Shown here in pieces: positions 1 to 5,812 of a DNA stretch of 11,344 bases. The stretch lies in assembly GCA_017381835.1 (NCBI GenBank), contig JAFOBK010000048.1:1-11344 (forward strand). Reading direction: 5' to 3'. Under the pieces are notes generated by a model. That model had not been told where the DNA came from. It saw only the letters and a program-made list of their open reading frames with translations, and ran no database searches. This stretch comes from Oscillospiraceae bacterium. GTDB lineage: Bacteria > Bacillota_A > Clostridia > Oscillospirales > Oscillospiraceae. Numbering within the stretch: the stretch's first letter is position 1; each line of letters begins with the position of its first letter. A program made the translations under genes and the position numbers.

Positions 1-561
1 CTCCTTCGCCTTGATCTTGCAAATCATCTGGGTCATGGTACCCATAGGGCAGAAGCTGCACCAGGCTCTGGGTTTCCACAGCGTATTCACCACCAGGCCA
101 ATGATGGTGGAAGTCAGCATCAAGCTATAGAAGCCGAAGCTGAACTGGGCAATCCAGTCTGCCACAGTACCTGCCGTATATGTCCATCCCCAGGGCACAC
201 GGAACAGCCACAGAAGCTTGATAGCTTCCCGCAGGCTGTTTGCTCCGGCGGCCACCAGGTATGTCTGGAAGATCATGCTGCCGAACATAGAGAGGAAGAA
301 CACCAAAAATCCGTAGCGGAACCATTTGGAAGACAGCCACCGGGGCGCAGGCTTATTCCGGGAACACTTTCCGCATTTACCCAAAAGCTGCCCTCTGCCG
401 CAATAACGATTGCAGAAGGCTTTATTGCCGCCAATGATGGCAATGAACAGCGGTACCAGGAAATCGATCATGCCCAGCCAGGCAAAGAGAATGTTGAAAA
501 AGCCCAAAGCGAAGTAGATGATCGTCCAGATCCATAAGTAATCATACCAATGCTTTTTCAT
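1..561 (-). CDS. Polytopic membrane 4Fe-4S protein (NapH/YccM-like), C-terminus outside window
   Basis: Reading the minus strand from the ATG at 561 gives 187 residues without a stop, so the C-terminus lies off the left edge. The protein alternates hydrophobic segments (about residues 10-30, 33-44, 80-104 and 140-160) with cysteine clusters. The first cluster contains C50, C54, C63 and C66. The second, W-C168-S-F-C171-P-M-G-T, resembles the CxxxCP-type motif of membrane polyferredoxins such as NapH and YccM; more ligands probably follow outside the window. Proteins of this type pass electrons between a membrane donor and a soluble partner. The ATG overlaps the stop of the upstream ferredoxin gene (ATGA, 558-561), which implies translational coupling and a shared electron path. 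The exact partner and reaction cannot be told from this fragment. The Fe-S membrane class is well supported; the physiological role is not. Confidence 0.8.
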   Translation of the reverse strand, partial: MKKHWYDYLWIWTIIYFALGFFNILFAWLGMIDFLVPLFIAIIGGNKAFCNRYCGRGQLLGKCGKCSRNKPAPRWLSSKWFRYGFLVFFLSMFGSMIFQTYLVAAGANSLREAIKLLWLFRVPWGWTYTAGTVADWIAQFSFGFYSLMLTSTIIGLVVNTLWKPRAWCSFCPMGTMTQMICKIKAKE

Positions 562-758
562 TTGGCTTCGCTCCTTTCTGTGAGGGCGATGCAGCCGGCA
601 GGACAAGCCTTGGCGCACAGACCGCAGCCCACGCATTTTTCATCATCCACCTGGGCAAAACAACCCTTGTAAATGGAAATTGCCTCCTTGCGGCAGGCCT
701 TCAGGCAGACACCGCAGGCAACGCAAGATTTCTGATTGGGAATCGCTTTTCTTTTCAT
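558..758 (-). CDS. Clostridial-type 2[4Fe-4S] ferredoxin
   Basis: A 66-residue protein with two CxxCxxCxxxC cluster-binding motifs: C12, C15, C18, C22 and C42, C45, C48, C52, the last followed by the usual proline. The first motif has Arg23 where Pro is common. C33 and C56 are additional cysteines. Each motif should hold one [4Fe-4S] cluster, so this is a low-potential one-electron carrier in the cytoplasm. An SD-like AAGGGTGA stands just before the ATG at 758. The gene overlaps the membrane Fe-S protein by 4 bases and is the first gene of that pair, so it probably delivers electrons to it or takes them from it. A promoter is predicted at 782-810. The assignment to the ferredoxin family is secure; the redox partner is inferred from context only. 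Confidence 0.93.
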   Translation of the reverse strand: MKRKAIPNQKSCVACGVCLKACRKEAISIYKGCFAQVDDEKCVGCGLCAKACPAGCIALTERSEAK

Positions 759-781
759 AAAATCACCCTTTCTTGTTTTCC

Positions 782-810
782 ATTTTACCTTTCAGAATGT
801 GAAAAGTAAA
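782..810 (-). promoter_or_regulatory. Predicted sigma-A promoter of the ferredoxin/membrane Fe-S pair
   Basis: On the minus strand, TTTACT (805-810) and TAAAAT (782-787) are separated by exactly 17 bases. They match 4/6 and 5/6 of the TTGACA/TATAAT consensus. Transcription would begin near 775, leaving a short leader before the ferredoxin ATG at 758. The promoter lies immediately downstream of the rubredoxin terminator, which suggests that the two units are transcribed independently. Confidence 0.6.
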
Positions 811-820
811 TAAAAATGTT

Positions 821-868
821 AAAGCCCGGAATTGGAAGCGTGGGTATCACGAACCAATCCCGGGTCTT
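821..868 (-). terminator. Rho-independent terminator of the rubredoxin gene
   Basis: An 11-bp stem pairs 825-835 with 854-864; a small inner stem (839-842 with 848-851) closes a 5-base loop. In minus-strand RNA the only imperfect position (830/859) is a G-U wobble, whereas in plus-strand RNA it would be an A-C mismatch. The structure therefore favours minus-strand transcription. AAAG and CTTT can extend the base, and a T-rich run follows on the minus strand. It lies about 60 bases after the rubredoxin stop. Confidence 0.7.
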
Positions 869-924
869 TTCATGGGAATATTTTCTTAAAGCGCAGTCAG
901 AAAACTGTCATCCGATGCTGCCCA

Positions 925-1080
925 TCAGGCTTCAGAGAACTGATCCTTCTCCACATAGCAGAGGGGGCATTCGAAATCCTCGGGAATATCTTCCCACTTG
1001 GTGCCGGGTGCGATTCCGCCTTCGGGATAACCCAGTTCCTCATCATATTCCCAACCACAAACATCACATACATATTTCAT
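925..1080 (-). CDS. Rubredoxin, 51 residues
   Basis: A short minus-strand gene: ATG at 1080, TGA at 925-927, 51 residues beginning MKYVCDVCGWEYDEELG. The two CxxC knuckles that bind one iron are C5-x-x-C8-G and C38-P-L-C41, and the aromatic core residues (Y3, Y12, W29, F36, F48) and the KDQF ending fit rubredoxin. Length is normal for the family (about 52). Rubredoxin is a soluble one-electron carrier, often feeding superoxide reductase, rubrerythrin or flavodiiron proteins in anaerobes; none of these is in the window. A GGAGG sits 8 bases before the ATG. After C41 the usual Gly is Tyr42, and the following V-G is V-E (V43-E44). The gene has its own predicted promoter and terminator and so appears to be a single-gene unit. 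Confidence 0.95.
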   Translation of the reverse strand: MKYVCDVCGWEYDEELGYPEGGIAPGTKWEDIPEDFECPLCYVEKDQFSEA

Positions 1081-1128
1081 ATTTTAATCCTCCATTTTTC
1101 AGTAGTGTTTGTTTTTCTTTATGGCTTT

Positions 1129-1137
1129 ATTCTAGCA
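1129..1137 (-). promoter_or_regulatory. Possible extended -10 promoter of rubredoxin
   Basis: The minus strand reads TGCTAGAAT here, an extended -10 element (TGn plus TAGAAT, 5/6 to consensus), about 50 bases upstream of the rubredoxin ATG. No convincing -35 box lies at 16-18 bases, as is tolerated for extended -10 promoters. The call is tentative. Confidence 0.4.
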
Positions 1138-1215
1138 GCCGAAACAGATTCTTTCTGTGACTTTCTCACATAAAAAGCAGAAATTGCATACACCCGGATA
1201 AGCCACAGCTTTCTA

Positions 1216-1244
1216 TTTACAAGAATTCCCAACTATGATATAAA
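1216..1244 (+). promoter_or_regulatory. Promoter of the M13 peptidase/AroE-like operon
   Basis: TTTACA (1216-1221) and TATAAA (1239-1244) are 17 bases apart, each 5/6 to consensus, and TGA directly before the -10 gives an extended -10 TGn motif. The start of transcription would be near 1251, leaving a leader of about 43 bases before the ATG at 1294. It is divergent from the rubredoxin promoter. Confidence 0.7.
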
Positions 1245-1262
1245 TAAAACAGCGGTTTTATT
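1243..1262 (+). repeat. 8-bp inverted repeat at the transcription start of the peptidase operon
   Basis: AATAAAAC (1243-1250) and GTTTTATT (1255-1262) are perfect inverted copies around a 4-base centre. The repeat overlaps the end of the -10 box and the predicted start site. It could be an operator or a weak leader hairpin; its AT-richness means chance is also possible. Confidence 0.4.
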
Positions 1263-1293
1263 CATAATTACTTTTTATATACAGGAGATAATC

Positions 1294-3192
1294 ATGAAAA
1301 AGATTCGGATTCAAGATGATCTGTATACCTATGTCAATCAGGAAAAGCTGGAGGAACTGGTGATTCCTGAGGATATGCCCGTTGCCGGCGGTTTTGCCGC
1401 TCTCAGTACCGATGTGGAGAAGCTGATGATCGGCGAATTCAATGCCATGTGCAAGGATGCTTCCTATCCCAATGCACATTTGGAAAGAGCCTGCACCCTC
1501 TATGCCCTTGCCAAGGATGTGAAACGGAAGAAAAAGCACGGCATCAAGCCTGCCCTGAAGAACCTGGCCATTCTCAAAAAGCTGGGCACCATGCGCAGCT
1601 TCAATCTTCATGCCAAGGATCTGATGTTTAAGGGCATTGCCCTGCCCATCTCCATTGCCGTGGAACCCAACATGAAGGACACCACCCACCACTGCGTAAT
1701 GATCCAGGGTCCCAGCGTGATCCTGCCCGATGCCTCCTACTACGCCGAAGGCAAAGAGCAGCAGAAAGAACAGCTGCTGCAGCTTTGGAGCGGCTTTGCC
1801 AAGCAGGTGCTGGCCAAGGCAGGCCACGATGAGGAGCAGATTGAAGAGCTGATCGAGGACACCCTGGAATTTGACGCGCTGATTGCCAAGTATGTAAAGA
1901 CCAGAGAAGAGTGGTCTGAGTACACCAAGATGTACAACCCCATGCGCACCGGCAGAGTTGCCGGCATGGTGAAGCCTCTGAATTTAAGACGGCTGCTTTC
2001 CGACCTCTTTGACCATGTTCCCGATGAGATCATCCTGGCAGAACCCCGCTACTTCAAGCATTTCAAAGAGATTTTCAACCGGGATACCTTTGAAGAATAC
2101 AAGCATTGGGCCTATGTGGTGACCCTGATGGGCAGCTGCAGTCTGCTCTCCGAAGAACTCCGTGATCTGGGCGGCGGTTTCTACCGGGCTCTCTCCGGCA
2201 TTGCCGCAGCCGCTTCCCCCGAAAAGTTTGCCTATCAGTTGGCTTCCGGTCTGTACAGCGAGCCTATCGGCCTATACTACGGCGAAAAGTACTTTGGCGA
2301 AGCAGCCAAGCAGGACATCATCGACATCGTCAAGCAGATCGTTGCCACCTATCAGAAGCGCATCGCCGCCAACGATATTCTGGAGCAGGCCACCAAGGAC
2401 AAGGCCATTCTGAAGCTCAACAAGATGGGTCTGAAGATGGCGTATCCCGACCGGGTGGAAGCCATCTACGACAAGCTGGTGTTTGACAAGAGCAAGTCCC
2501 TCTTTGACATTGTCCTCTCCCTGAAGGCCATCCGCATGGCAGATAACTTCAGCAAGCTCAGTGAAGAAGTGGACCGCAGCCATTGGGCGATGCCCGGACA
2601 CATGGTCAATGCCTGCTACGATCCCTTTGTCAATGATATCACCTTCCCCGCTGCCATTCTGCAGCCTCCCTTCTACTCCATTCATCAGACCAGAAGCGAA
2701 AACTTAGGCGGTATCGGCGCGGTAATCGGCCATGAGATCTCCCACGCTTTCGACTCCAACGGTGCCAAGTGTGACGAGCTGGGCAATCTGAACAACTGGT
2801 GGACCAAGGCCGATGAACGCAAGTTCAGCAAGAAGGTCAATGCCATGATCAAACAGTTTGACGGCATCGAACTGCCCTGGGGCACCGTTAACGGCAAGTT
2901 TACCGTCAGCGAAAACATCGCCGACAACGGCGGTATGGCAGTCACCCTGGACATCATGTCCCAGACTGAAGGTGTTTCTTTTGAGGAGTACTTTACCAAC
3001 TGGGCAAAGGTATGGTGTTTGAAGGCCAAGCCCGAATATCAGGCACTGCTTCTGCAGGTGGATGTCCACGGACCTGCCTACCTGCGCACCAATATGCCCC
3101 CCAGAAACTTCCCCGAATGGTATGACACCTTCCGGGTAAAGAAATCCGACGGCATGTACCTGGCCCCCTCCAAGAGAGTGGTCATCTGGTAA
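1294..3192 (+). CDS. M13 family (neprilysin/PepO-like) zinc metallopeptidase
   Basis: A 632-residue protein with the two-domain M13 architecture: a large helical N-terminal part and a C-terminal catalytic part. Visible catalytic elements are the zinc motif HEISH (H480, E481, H484), the downstream Glu ligand in E540-NIAD544-NGG, the substrate-backbone motif N439-A440-C441-Y442 (usually NAF/NAY), and H592 and R598, which have the same 6-residue spacing as His711/Arg717 of neprilysin. The protein ends in a typical MYLAP...RVVIW tail. There is no signal peptide or membrane anchor, so it should be a cytoplasmic oligopeptidase like PepO, trimming peptides into amino acids. AGGAG lies 6 bases before the ATG. 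It is the first gene of an operon with the AroE-like gene. Cys441 inside the NA-Y motif is a mild departure from the usual aromatic. The family assignment is certain; the preferred peptides are unknown. Confidence 0.96.
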   Translation: MKKIRIQDDLYTYVNQEKLEELVIPEDMPVAGGFAALSTDVEKLMIGEFNAMCKDASYPNAHLERACTLYALAKDVKRKKKHGIKPALKNLAILKKLGTMRSFNLHAKDLMFKGIALPISIAVEPNMKDTTHHCVMIQGPSVILPDASYYAEGKEQQKEQLLQLWSGFAKQVLAKAGHDEEQIEELIEDTLEFDALIAKYVKTREEWSEYTKMYNPMRTGRVAGMVKPLNLRRLLSDLFDHVPDEIILAEPRYFKHFKEIFNRDTFEEYKHWAYVVTLMGSCSLLSEELRDLGGGFYRALSGIAAAASPEKFAYQLASGLYSEPIGLYYGEKYFGEAAKQDIIDIVKQIVATYQKRIAANDILEQATKDKAILKLNKMGLKMAYPDRVEAIYDKLVFDKSKSLFDIVLSLKAIRMADNFSKLSEEVDRSHWAMPGHMVNACYDPFVNDITFPAAILQPPFYSIHQTRSENLGGIGAVIGHEISHAFDSNGAKCDELGNLNNWWTKADERKFSKKVNAMIKQFDGIELPWGTVNGKFTVSENIADNGGMAVTLDIMSQTEGVSFEEYFTNWAKVWCLKAKPEYQALLLQVDVHGPAYLRTNMPPRNFPEWYDTFRVKKSDGMYLAPSKRVVIW

Positions 3193-3211
3193 TCGAACAA
3201 GGAGGTTCCCT

Positions 3212-4066
3212 ATGTCTAAGAATTATCGTGCAGCCCTCAGCGCCTGCCTGGGCGATCCGGTGGACGGCAATCCCACCGGTGTGATGCAGGAAGCTGCCTT
3301 TGCCGCCTGCGGCCTCAACTGGCGCTATCTGACCATCCGGGTAAAGGATGGTGACCTGGAGCAGGCCTTTGCCGGCATGAAGGCCATGGATTTTTCCTGC
3401 TGCAATCTGACCATGCCCCATAAGCGCACCATCATTCCCCTTCTGGACGGTCTGACCCAGGCTGCCCAGATCATCGGCGCCGTCAATACCGTCTTCCGGG
3501 ATGGCGACCGTTGGATGGGTGAAAATACCGACGGCAAGGGTTTTGTCCGTGCTTTACAAAAAGAAGGAATCTCCCTTGAAAATAAGCGAGTGACCATCCT
3601 GGGCGCCGGCGGCGCTGCCCGTGCCATTAGCGTGGAGTGCGCCCTGGCAGGTGCATCTTCCATCACTGTCATCAACCGCAGCCAGGTCAACGGCACGGAG
3701 CTGGCAGAACTTCTGAATGCCCATACCCCCGCAAAGGCCCAGTATCTGCCCTGGACCCCTGCCATGACAATCCCTGCCGACACGGAGATCCTGGTAAATG
3801 CCACCTGCGTAGGCCTGCATCCCAATGTGACCGACAAGCCGGATATTGACTACACTACCATCCTGCCCCATATGGTTGTCAGCGATGTGGTCTTCAATCC
3901 CGTGGATCCTCTGTTCCTGCAGGAAGCCAGAAAGCAGGGCGCCAAGACCGTATCCGGCATTGGCATGCTGGTGCAGCAAGGTGCGCTGGCCTTCACCCTG
4001 TGGACCGGCAAGGAAGCCCCCGAGCAGGTCATGTACGATACCCTGGCCAAAGAATTTGCCGAATAA
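3212..4066 (+). CDS. Shikimate dehydrogenase family NAD(P)-dependent oxidoreductase with altered substrate motif
   Basis: A 284-residue AroE-fold protein. The N-terminal substrate domain has the catalytic lysine in NLTMPHK (K71) and the catalytic aspartate in ENTDGKG (D107). The nucleotide domain has the glycine loop GAGGAA (131-136) and a following V-I-N-R-S, the NADP-phosphate-type arginine motif. The C-terminal G-M-L-V-Q-Q256-G-A motif matches E. coli AroE Gln244. The N-terminal G-x-P-x-x-H-S-x-S that holds the shikimate carboxylate is instead GDPVDGNPT (14-22), so the two serines become Asn20 and Thr22. The family would oxidise or reduce a shikimate- or quinate-like cyclic acid, but this change makes true AroE activity uncertain. 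A perfect AAGGAGG lies 6 bases before the ATG, and the gene starts 19 bases after the peptidase stop in the same operon. No other aromatic pathway gene is in the window. Confidence 0.85.
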   Translation: MSKNYRAALSACLGDPVDGNPTGVMQEAAFAACGLNWRYLTIRVKDGDLEQAFAGMKAMDFSCCNLTMPHKRTIIPLLDGLTQAAQIIGAVNTVFRDGDRWMGENTDGKGFVRALQKEGISLENKRVTILGAGGAARAISVECALAGASSITVINRSQVNGTELAELLNAHTPAKAQYLPWTPAMTIPADTEILVNATCVGLHPNVTDKPDIDYTTILPHMVVSDVVFNPVDPLFLQEARKQGAKTVSGIGMLVQQGALAFTLWTGKEAPEQVMYDTLAKEFAE

Positions 4067-4078
4067 ACCTTAAGAGGA

Positions 4079-4096
4079 ACGTATTGCAAAATACGT
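4079..4096 (+). other. Small hairpin after the AroE-like gene
   Basis: ACGTATT (4079-4085) and AATACGT (4090-4096) form a 7-bp stem with a GCAA loop, 12 bases after the AroE-like stop codon. The following ACTTTCT is only weakly T-rich, so this may be a weak terminator or an RNA-stabilising 3' hairpin. Confidence 0.35.
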
Positions 4097-4115
4097 ACTT
4101 TCTACAATAGAATCC

Positions 4116-4178
4116 GTAGAGGCGATTACCAATCGCCCGCGGGCGGTCAATGACCGCCCCTACATTCTTTGGATGTAG
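4116..4178. repeat. Nested palindromic intergenic element (REP/BIME-like)
   Basis: This intergenic block holds several overlapping inverted repeats. There are two adjacent hairpins, 4121-4127 with 4131-4137 (7 bp) and 4141-4149 with 4151-4159 (9 bp). A 12-bp perfect palindrome (4134-4145) sits between them. An outer stem joins 4116-4124 with 4155-4163, with one imperfect pair (4120/4159). A further stem pairs 4160-4165 with 4173-4178. The layout is that of bacterial interspersed palindromic elements, and I recall very similar GTAG-GGCGATT-GGCGGTCA-CTAC blocks scattered in gut Clostridia. Only one copy is in this window, so repetition is not shown here. It may also help end the upstream transcript. 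Confidence 0.6.
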
Positions 4179-4210
4179 CCTGTTCAAAAAAGCAAAGGAG
4201 CTTGCAGCCA

Positions 4211-4807
4211 ATGATAAATCATGAAAATGCCTGGGATCAGCTCCTGCAGATTCAAACCACCGGCCGGGATGACACCAATGCGGATGCATACCGCCACCCC
4301 TACGAGCCTACCCCCTATGCTGTCCTGGAACGGCTGGCGGACAGCGGTTTTTTCGGGGAAGAAGATGTGGTTTTGGACTATGGCTGCGGCAAAGGCCGTG
4401 TTGGCTTTTTCCTCTCCTACCGGACGAAGACAAACACCATCGGCATTGAATACGATGAACACATTTACCAAAGCGCCCTGGAAAATCAAAAATGCGCAAA
4501 AGGAAACGCTGGCTTTGTGCTGACCCGGGCAGAAGAATATGATGCGCCGGCCCATGTGAACCGGTGCTATTTCTTTAACCCCTTTTCCGTGGAGATCTTT
4601 CATAAAGTGATGTCACGGATCCTGGATTCCTGGTACGAAGCTCCCAGAGAGATCTATTTGTTCTTCTATTATCCATCCGATGATTTCCTTGCCTATCTCA
4701 TGACCGTAGACGAACTGGAATTTTACGATGAGATCTCCTGCGACGATTTGTTTGCAGGCGACCCCCGGGAGCGAATTTTGATTTTTCAGCTTCCTGCCTA
4801 TGAGTAA
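4211..4807 (+). CDS. Class I SAM-dependent methyltransferase, substrate unknown
   Basis: A 198-residue protein with a Rossmann-type methyltransferase core. Motif I is V-V-L-D56-Y-G58-C-G60-K-G62-R, the SAM-binding loop; I-G-I-E80-Y ends strand 2, where the acidic residue should bind the SAM ribose; Y-F-F-N123-P124-F-S takes the place of motif IV (NPP-like). Homologues known to me carry only generic methyltransferase names, and the target could be a small molecule, RNA or protein. An in-frame ATG at 4169 would add 14 residues, but it lies inside the palindromic element. The ATG at 4211 has AAAGGAG upstream (4194-4200, 10 bases away) and is preferred. I see no clear promoter; the gene may be read through from the operon before it or transcribed weakly. 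It ends at the bidirectional terminator. Confidence 0.85.
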   Translation: MINHENAWDQLLQIQTTGRDDTNADAYRHPYEPTPYAVLERLADSGFFGEEDVVLDYGCGKGRVGFFLSYRTKTNTIGIEYDEHIYQSALENQKCAKGNAGFVLTRAEEYDAPAHVNRCYFFNPFSVEIFHKVMSRILDSWYEAPREIYLFFYYPSDDFLAYLMTVDELEFYDEISCDDLFAGDPRERILIFQLPAYE

Positions 4808-4822
4808 CAGAATATGGCCGCA

Positions 4823-4856
4823 AAAAAGAGGAAGTGATATATCACTTCCTCTTTTT
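4823..4856. terminator. Bidirectional rho-independent terminator
   Basis: A perfect 34-base palindrome centred between 4839 and 4840, starting with five A and ending with five T. On either strand it gives a stable stem followed by a T run. It lies 15 bases after the methyltransferase stop and 2 bases from the stop of the convergent DUF1349 gene, so it serves both. Confidence 0.93.
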
Positions 4857-4858
4857 GA

Positions 4859-5470
4859 TTATGCTTCATCCGGCTGCTGGCCATCATGGGGAAGCCATTT
4901 GCATACGCTCAGCTCCATATTGGTAAAAACAGCCTTGAAAGAAGAGTCCTCAGGAGAGCAGGCATAGATGCCGAAGCGGATCTTTCCGCCGCCCTGCCAC
5001 ATATGGCACACACGCATCTGGGTGAAGGTCTCACCGTCGGCGGAGCATTCGATGCAGTAATCATCCTCCCGACGGCTGAAGCGGTACCACATGGTCTTAA
5101 CGGATGCATCGATAGCGGTGGTGGCCCAATCGGAATAGCCATTGTTGGTGACCACGCTGCCCAGGTGCTGAAATTTCTCATTTTCATACTCAATAGAGCC
5201 CTTCAGCCAGTTGTCACTGTCTAAATACATCACGATGCCGCACTGGTCGAAGCGATGGTGACTCTCCGCAAAAGAGGTCTTCACCACAAAGCTGAAATAG
5301 GGTTCCTCCGTTTCCATCTGAAACACCGGCGCATTGTCATTGCGGAAATGGTAGTATGTCCGCTGCCACAGATCGGTGTGGGGTTTGGTGACGATCTCAA
5401 CTTTCTCATCGGATACTGTAAACGACTCCGGTTCCCGCGTCCACCGGAAATCATGGATATTCAGGTTCAT
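4859..5470 (-). CDS. DUF1349 domain protein (concanavalin-like fold)
   Basis: A 203-residue minus-strand protein recognisable as DUF1349, a family predicted to have a concanavalin A-like beta-sandwich. Family hallmarks seen are DQCGIVMYLDSDNWLKGSIEYE (about 75-96), the YSDW element (112-115) and GIYACSPED (167-175) followed by F-K-A-V-F-T. There is no signal peptide or membrane helix, so the protein is probably cytoplasmic. The fold often binds or cleaves carbohydrate, but no catalytic residues can be assigned and the biological role is unknown. An upstream in-frame ATG at 5485 is rejected because its following codons (AGG AGG) are themselves the Shine-Dalgarno sequence for the ATG at 5470. 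It appears to be a single-gene unit, with a predicted promoter at 5516-5544 and the shared terminator at its 3' end. Confidence 0.88.
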   Translation of the reverse strand: MNLNIHDFRWTREPESFTVSDEKVEIVTKPHTDLWQRTYYHFRNDNAPVFQMETEEPYFSFVVKTSFAESHHRFDQCGIVMYLDSDNWLKGSIEYENEKFQHLGSVVTNNGYSDWATTAIDASVKTMWYRFSRREDDYCIECSADGETFTQMRVCHMWQGGGKIRFGIYACSPEDSSFKAVFTNMELSVCKWLPHDGQQPDEA

Positions 5471-5515
5471 AGCGTTCCTCCTCATACACGCCCTCAGGCT
5501 GCATTTTCTAATACC

Positions 5516-5544
5516 ATTGTAACGGCCGCCGCCTGTGAATGCAA
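5516..5544 (-). promoter_or_regulatory. Predicted promoter of the DUF1349 gene
   Basis: The minus strand reads TTGCAT (5539-5544) and TACAAT (5516-5521) with a 17-base spacer. The -10 is 5/6 to consensus but the -35 only 3/6, so activator help or weak expression is possible. Confidence 0.5.
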
Positions 5545-5546
5545 GA

Positions 5547-5563
5547 AAAAGAACCGTTCTTTT
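5547..5563. repeat. 17-base palindrome just upstream of the DUF1349 -35 box
   Basis: AAAAGAAC (5547-5554) and GTTCTTTT (5556-5563) are perfect inverted copies around one central base. The position, 3 bases behind the predicted -35 element, fits a dimeric transcription factor site. No matching regulator is encoded in the window. Confidence 0.45.
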
Positions 5564-5702
5564 GCCCTTTTTCCCGCCGCCATTTTCCGCTGCGGCCTCC
5601 TGTTTTTTGTTTTCTTCCCGGCATGCGGGAGCATTTATGCAACAGTCCTAATCACCCGACTTTTTATGACATTTTTTTCTCTATTTTCTGCCGTCATTTC
5701 TA

Positions 5703-5731
5703 TTGCACATTGTCAAATCATGGCCTATAAT
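5703..5731 (+). promoter_or_regulatory. Promoter of the purine operon
   Basis: TTGCAC (5703-5708) and a perfect TATAAT (5726-5731) are 17 bases apart. The start of transcription would be near 5738, leaving a leader of about 75 bases before the amidohydrolase ATG. The weak -35 beside a perfect -10 is compatible with regulation. Confidence 0.68.
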
Positions 5732-5749
5732 AGTATTTGGTGTAAGATG

Positions 5750-5784
5750 GCTTAAGTAATTAAGCTATCCATAAATGTATACAT
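5750..5784 (+). promoter_or_regulatory. Two palindromes in the purine operon leader (possible operators)
   Basis: GCTTAA (5750-5755) and TTAAGC (5760-5765) are perfect inverted copies around GTAA, and ATGTATACAT (5775-5784) is a perfect 10-bp palindrome. Both lie downstream of the predicted start site and upstream of AGGAGG (5798-5803), where a repressor would block elongation. They could also be weak RNA hairpins; AT-rich sequence makes chance palindromes fairly common. Confidence 0.4.
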
Positions 5785-5812
5785 AATCTGTTATTTTAGG
5801 AGGAAAACCCAA

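Larger units (their letters stand above)
5471..5812. other. Divergent intergenic control region between DUF1349 and the purine operon
   Basis: A gene-free stretch of 342 bases between divergently transcribed genes. Its left part holds the DUF1349 promoter and a 17-base palindrome; the middle (about 5565-5700) is pyrimidine-rich on the plus strand with no feature I can name; the right part holds the purine operon promoter, two leader palindromes and the ribosome binding site. Open frames here lack start signals and family resemblance. I looked for a guanine/adenine riboswitch core in the leader and did not find one. Confidence 0.7.

Noticed and set aside
125..340. 71-codon minus-strand frame
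   Set aside because: It lies out of frame inside the membrane Fe-S protein, whose real frame continues to the window edge.
816..1173. Two plus-strand open frames of about 113 codons
   Set aside because: They run across the rubredoxin gene and its terminator on the opposite strand, and neither resembles a protein family.
4169..4210. Earlier in-frame ATG for the methyltransferase
   Set aside because: It lies within the palindromic element with no ribosome binding site; the ATG at 4211 follows AAAGGAG.
5471..5485. Earlier in-frame ATG for the DUF1349 gene
   Set aside because: Its second and third codons form the AGGAGG that serves the ATG at 5470.
5255..5755. 166-codon plus-strand frame
   Set aside because: It begins antisense to the DUF1349 gene, runs through promoter DNA, and shows no coding character.
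5732..5812. Purine riboswitch in the operon leader
   Set aside because: The conserved purine aptamer core and its three-stem arrangement are not visible, and only about 75 bases of leader are available.
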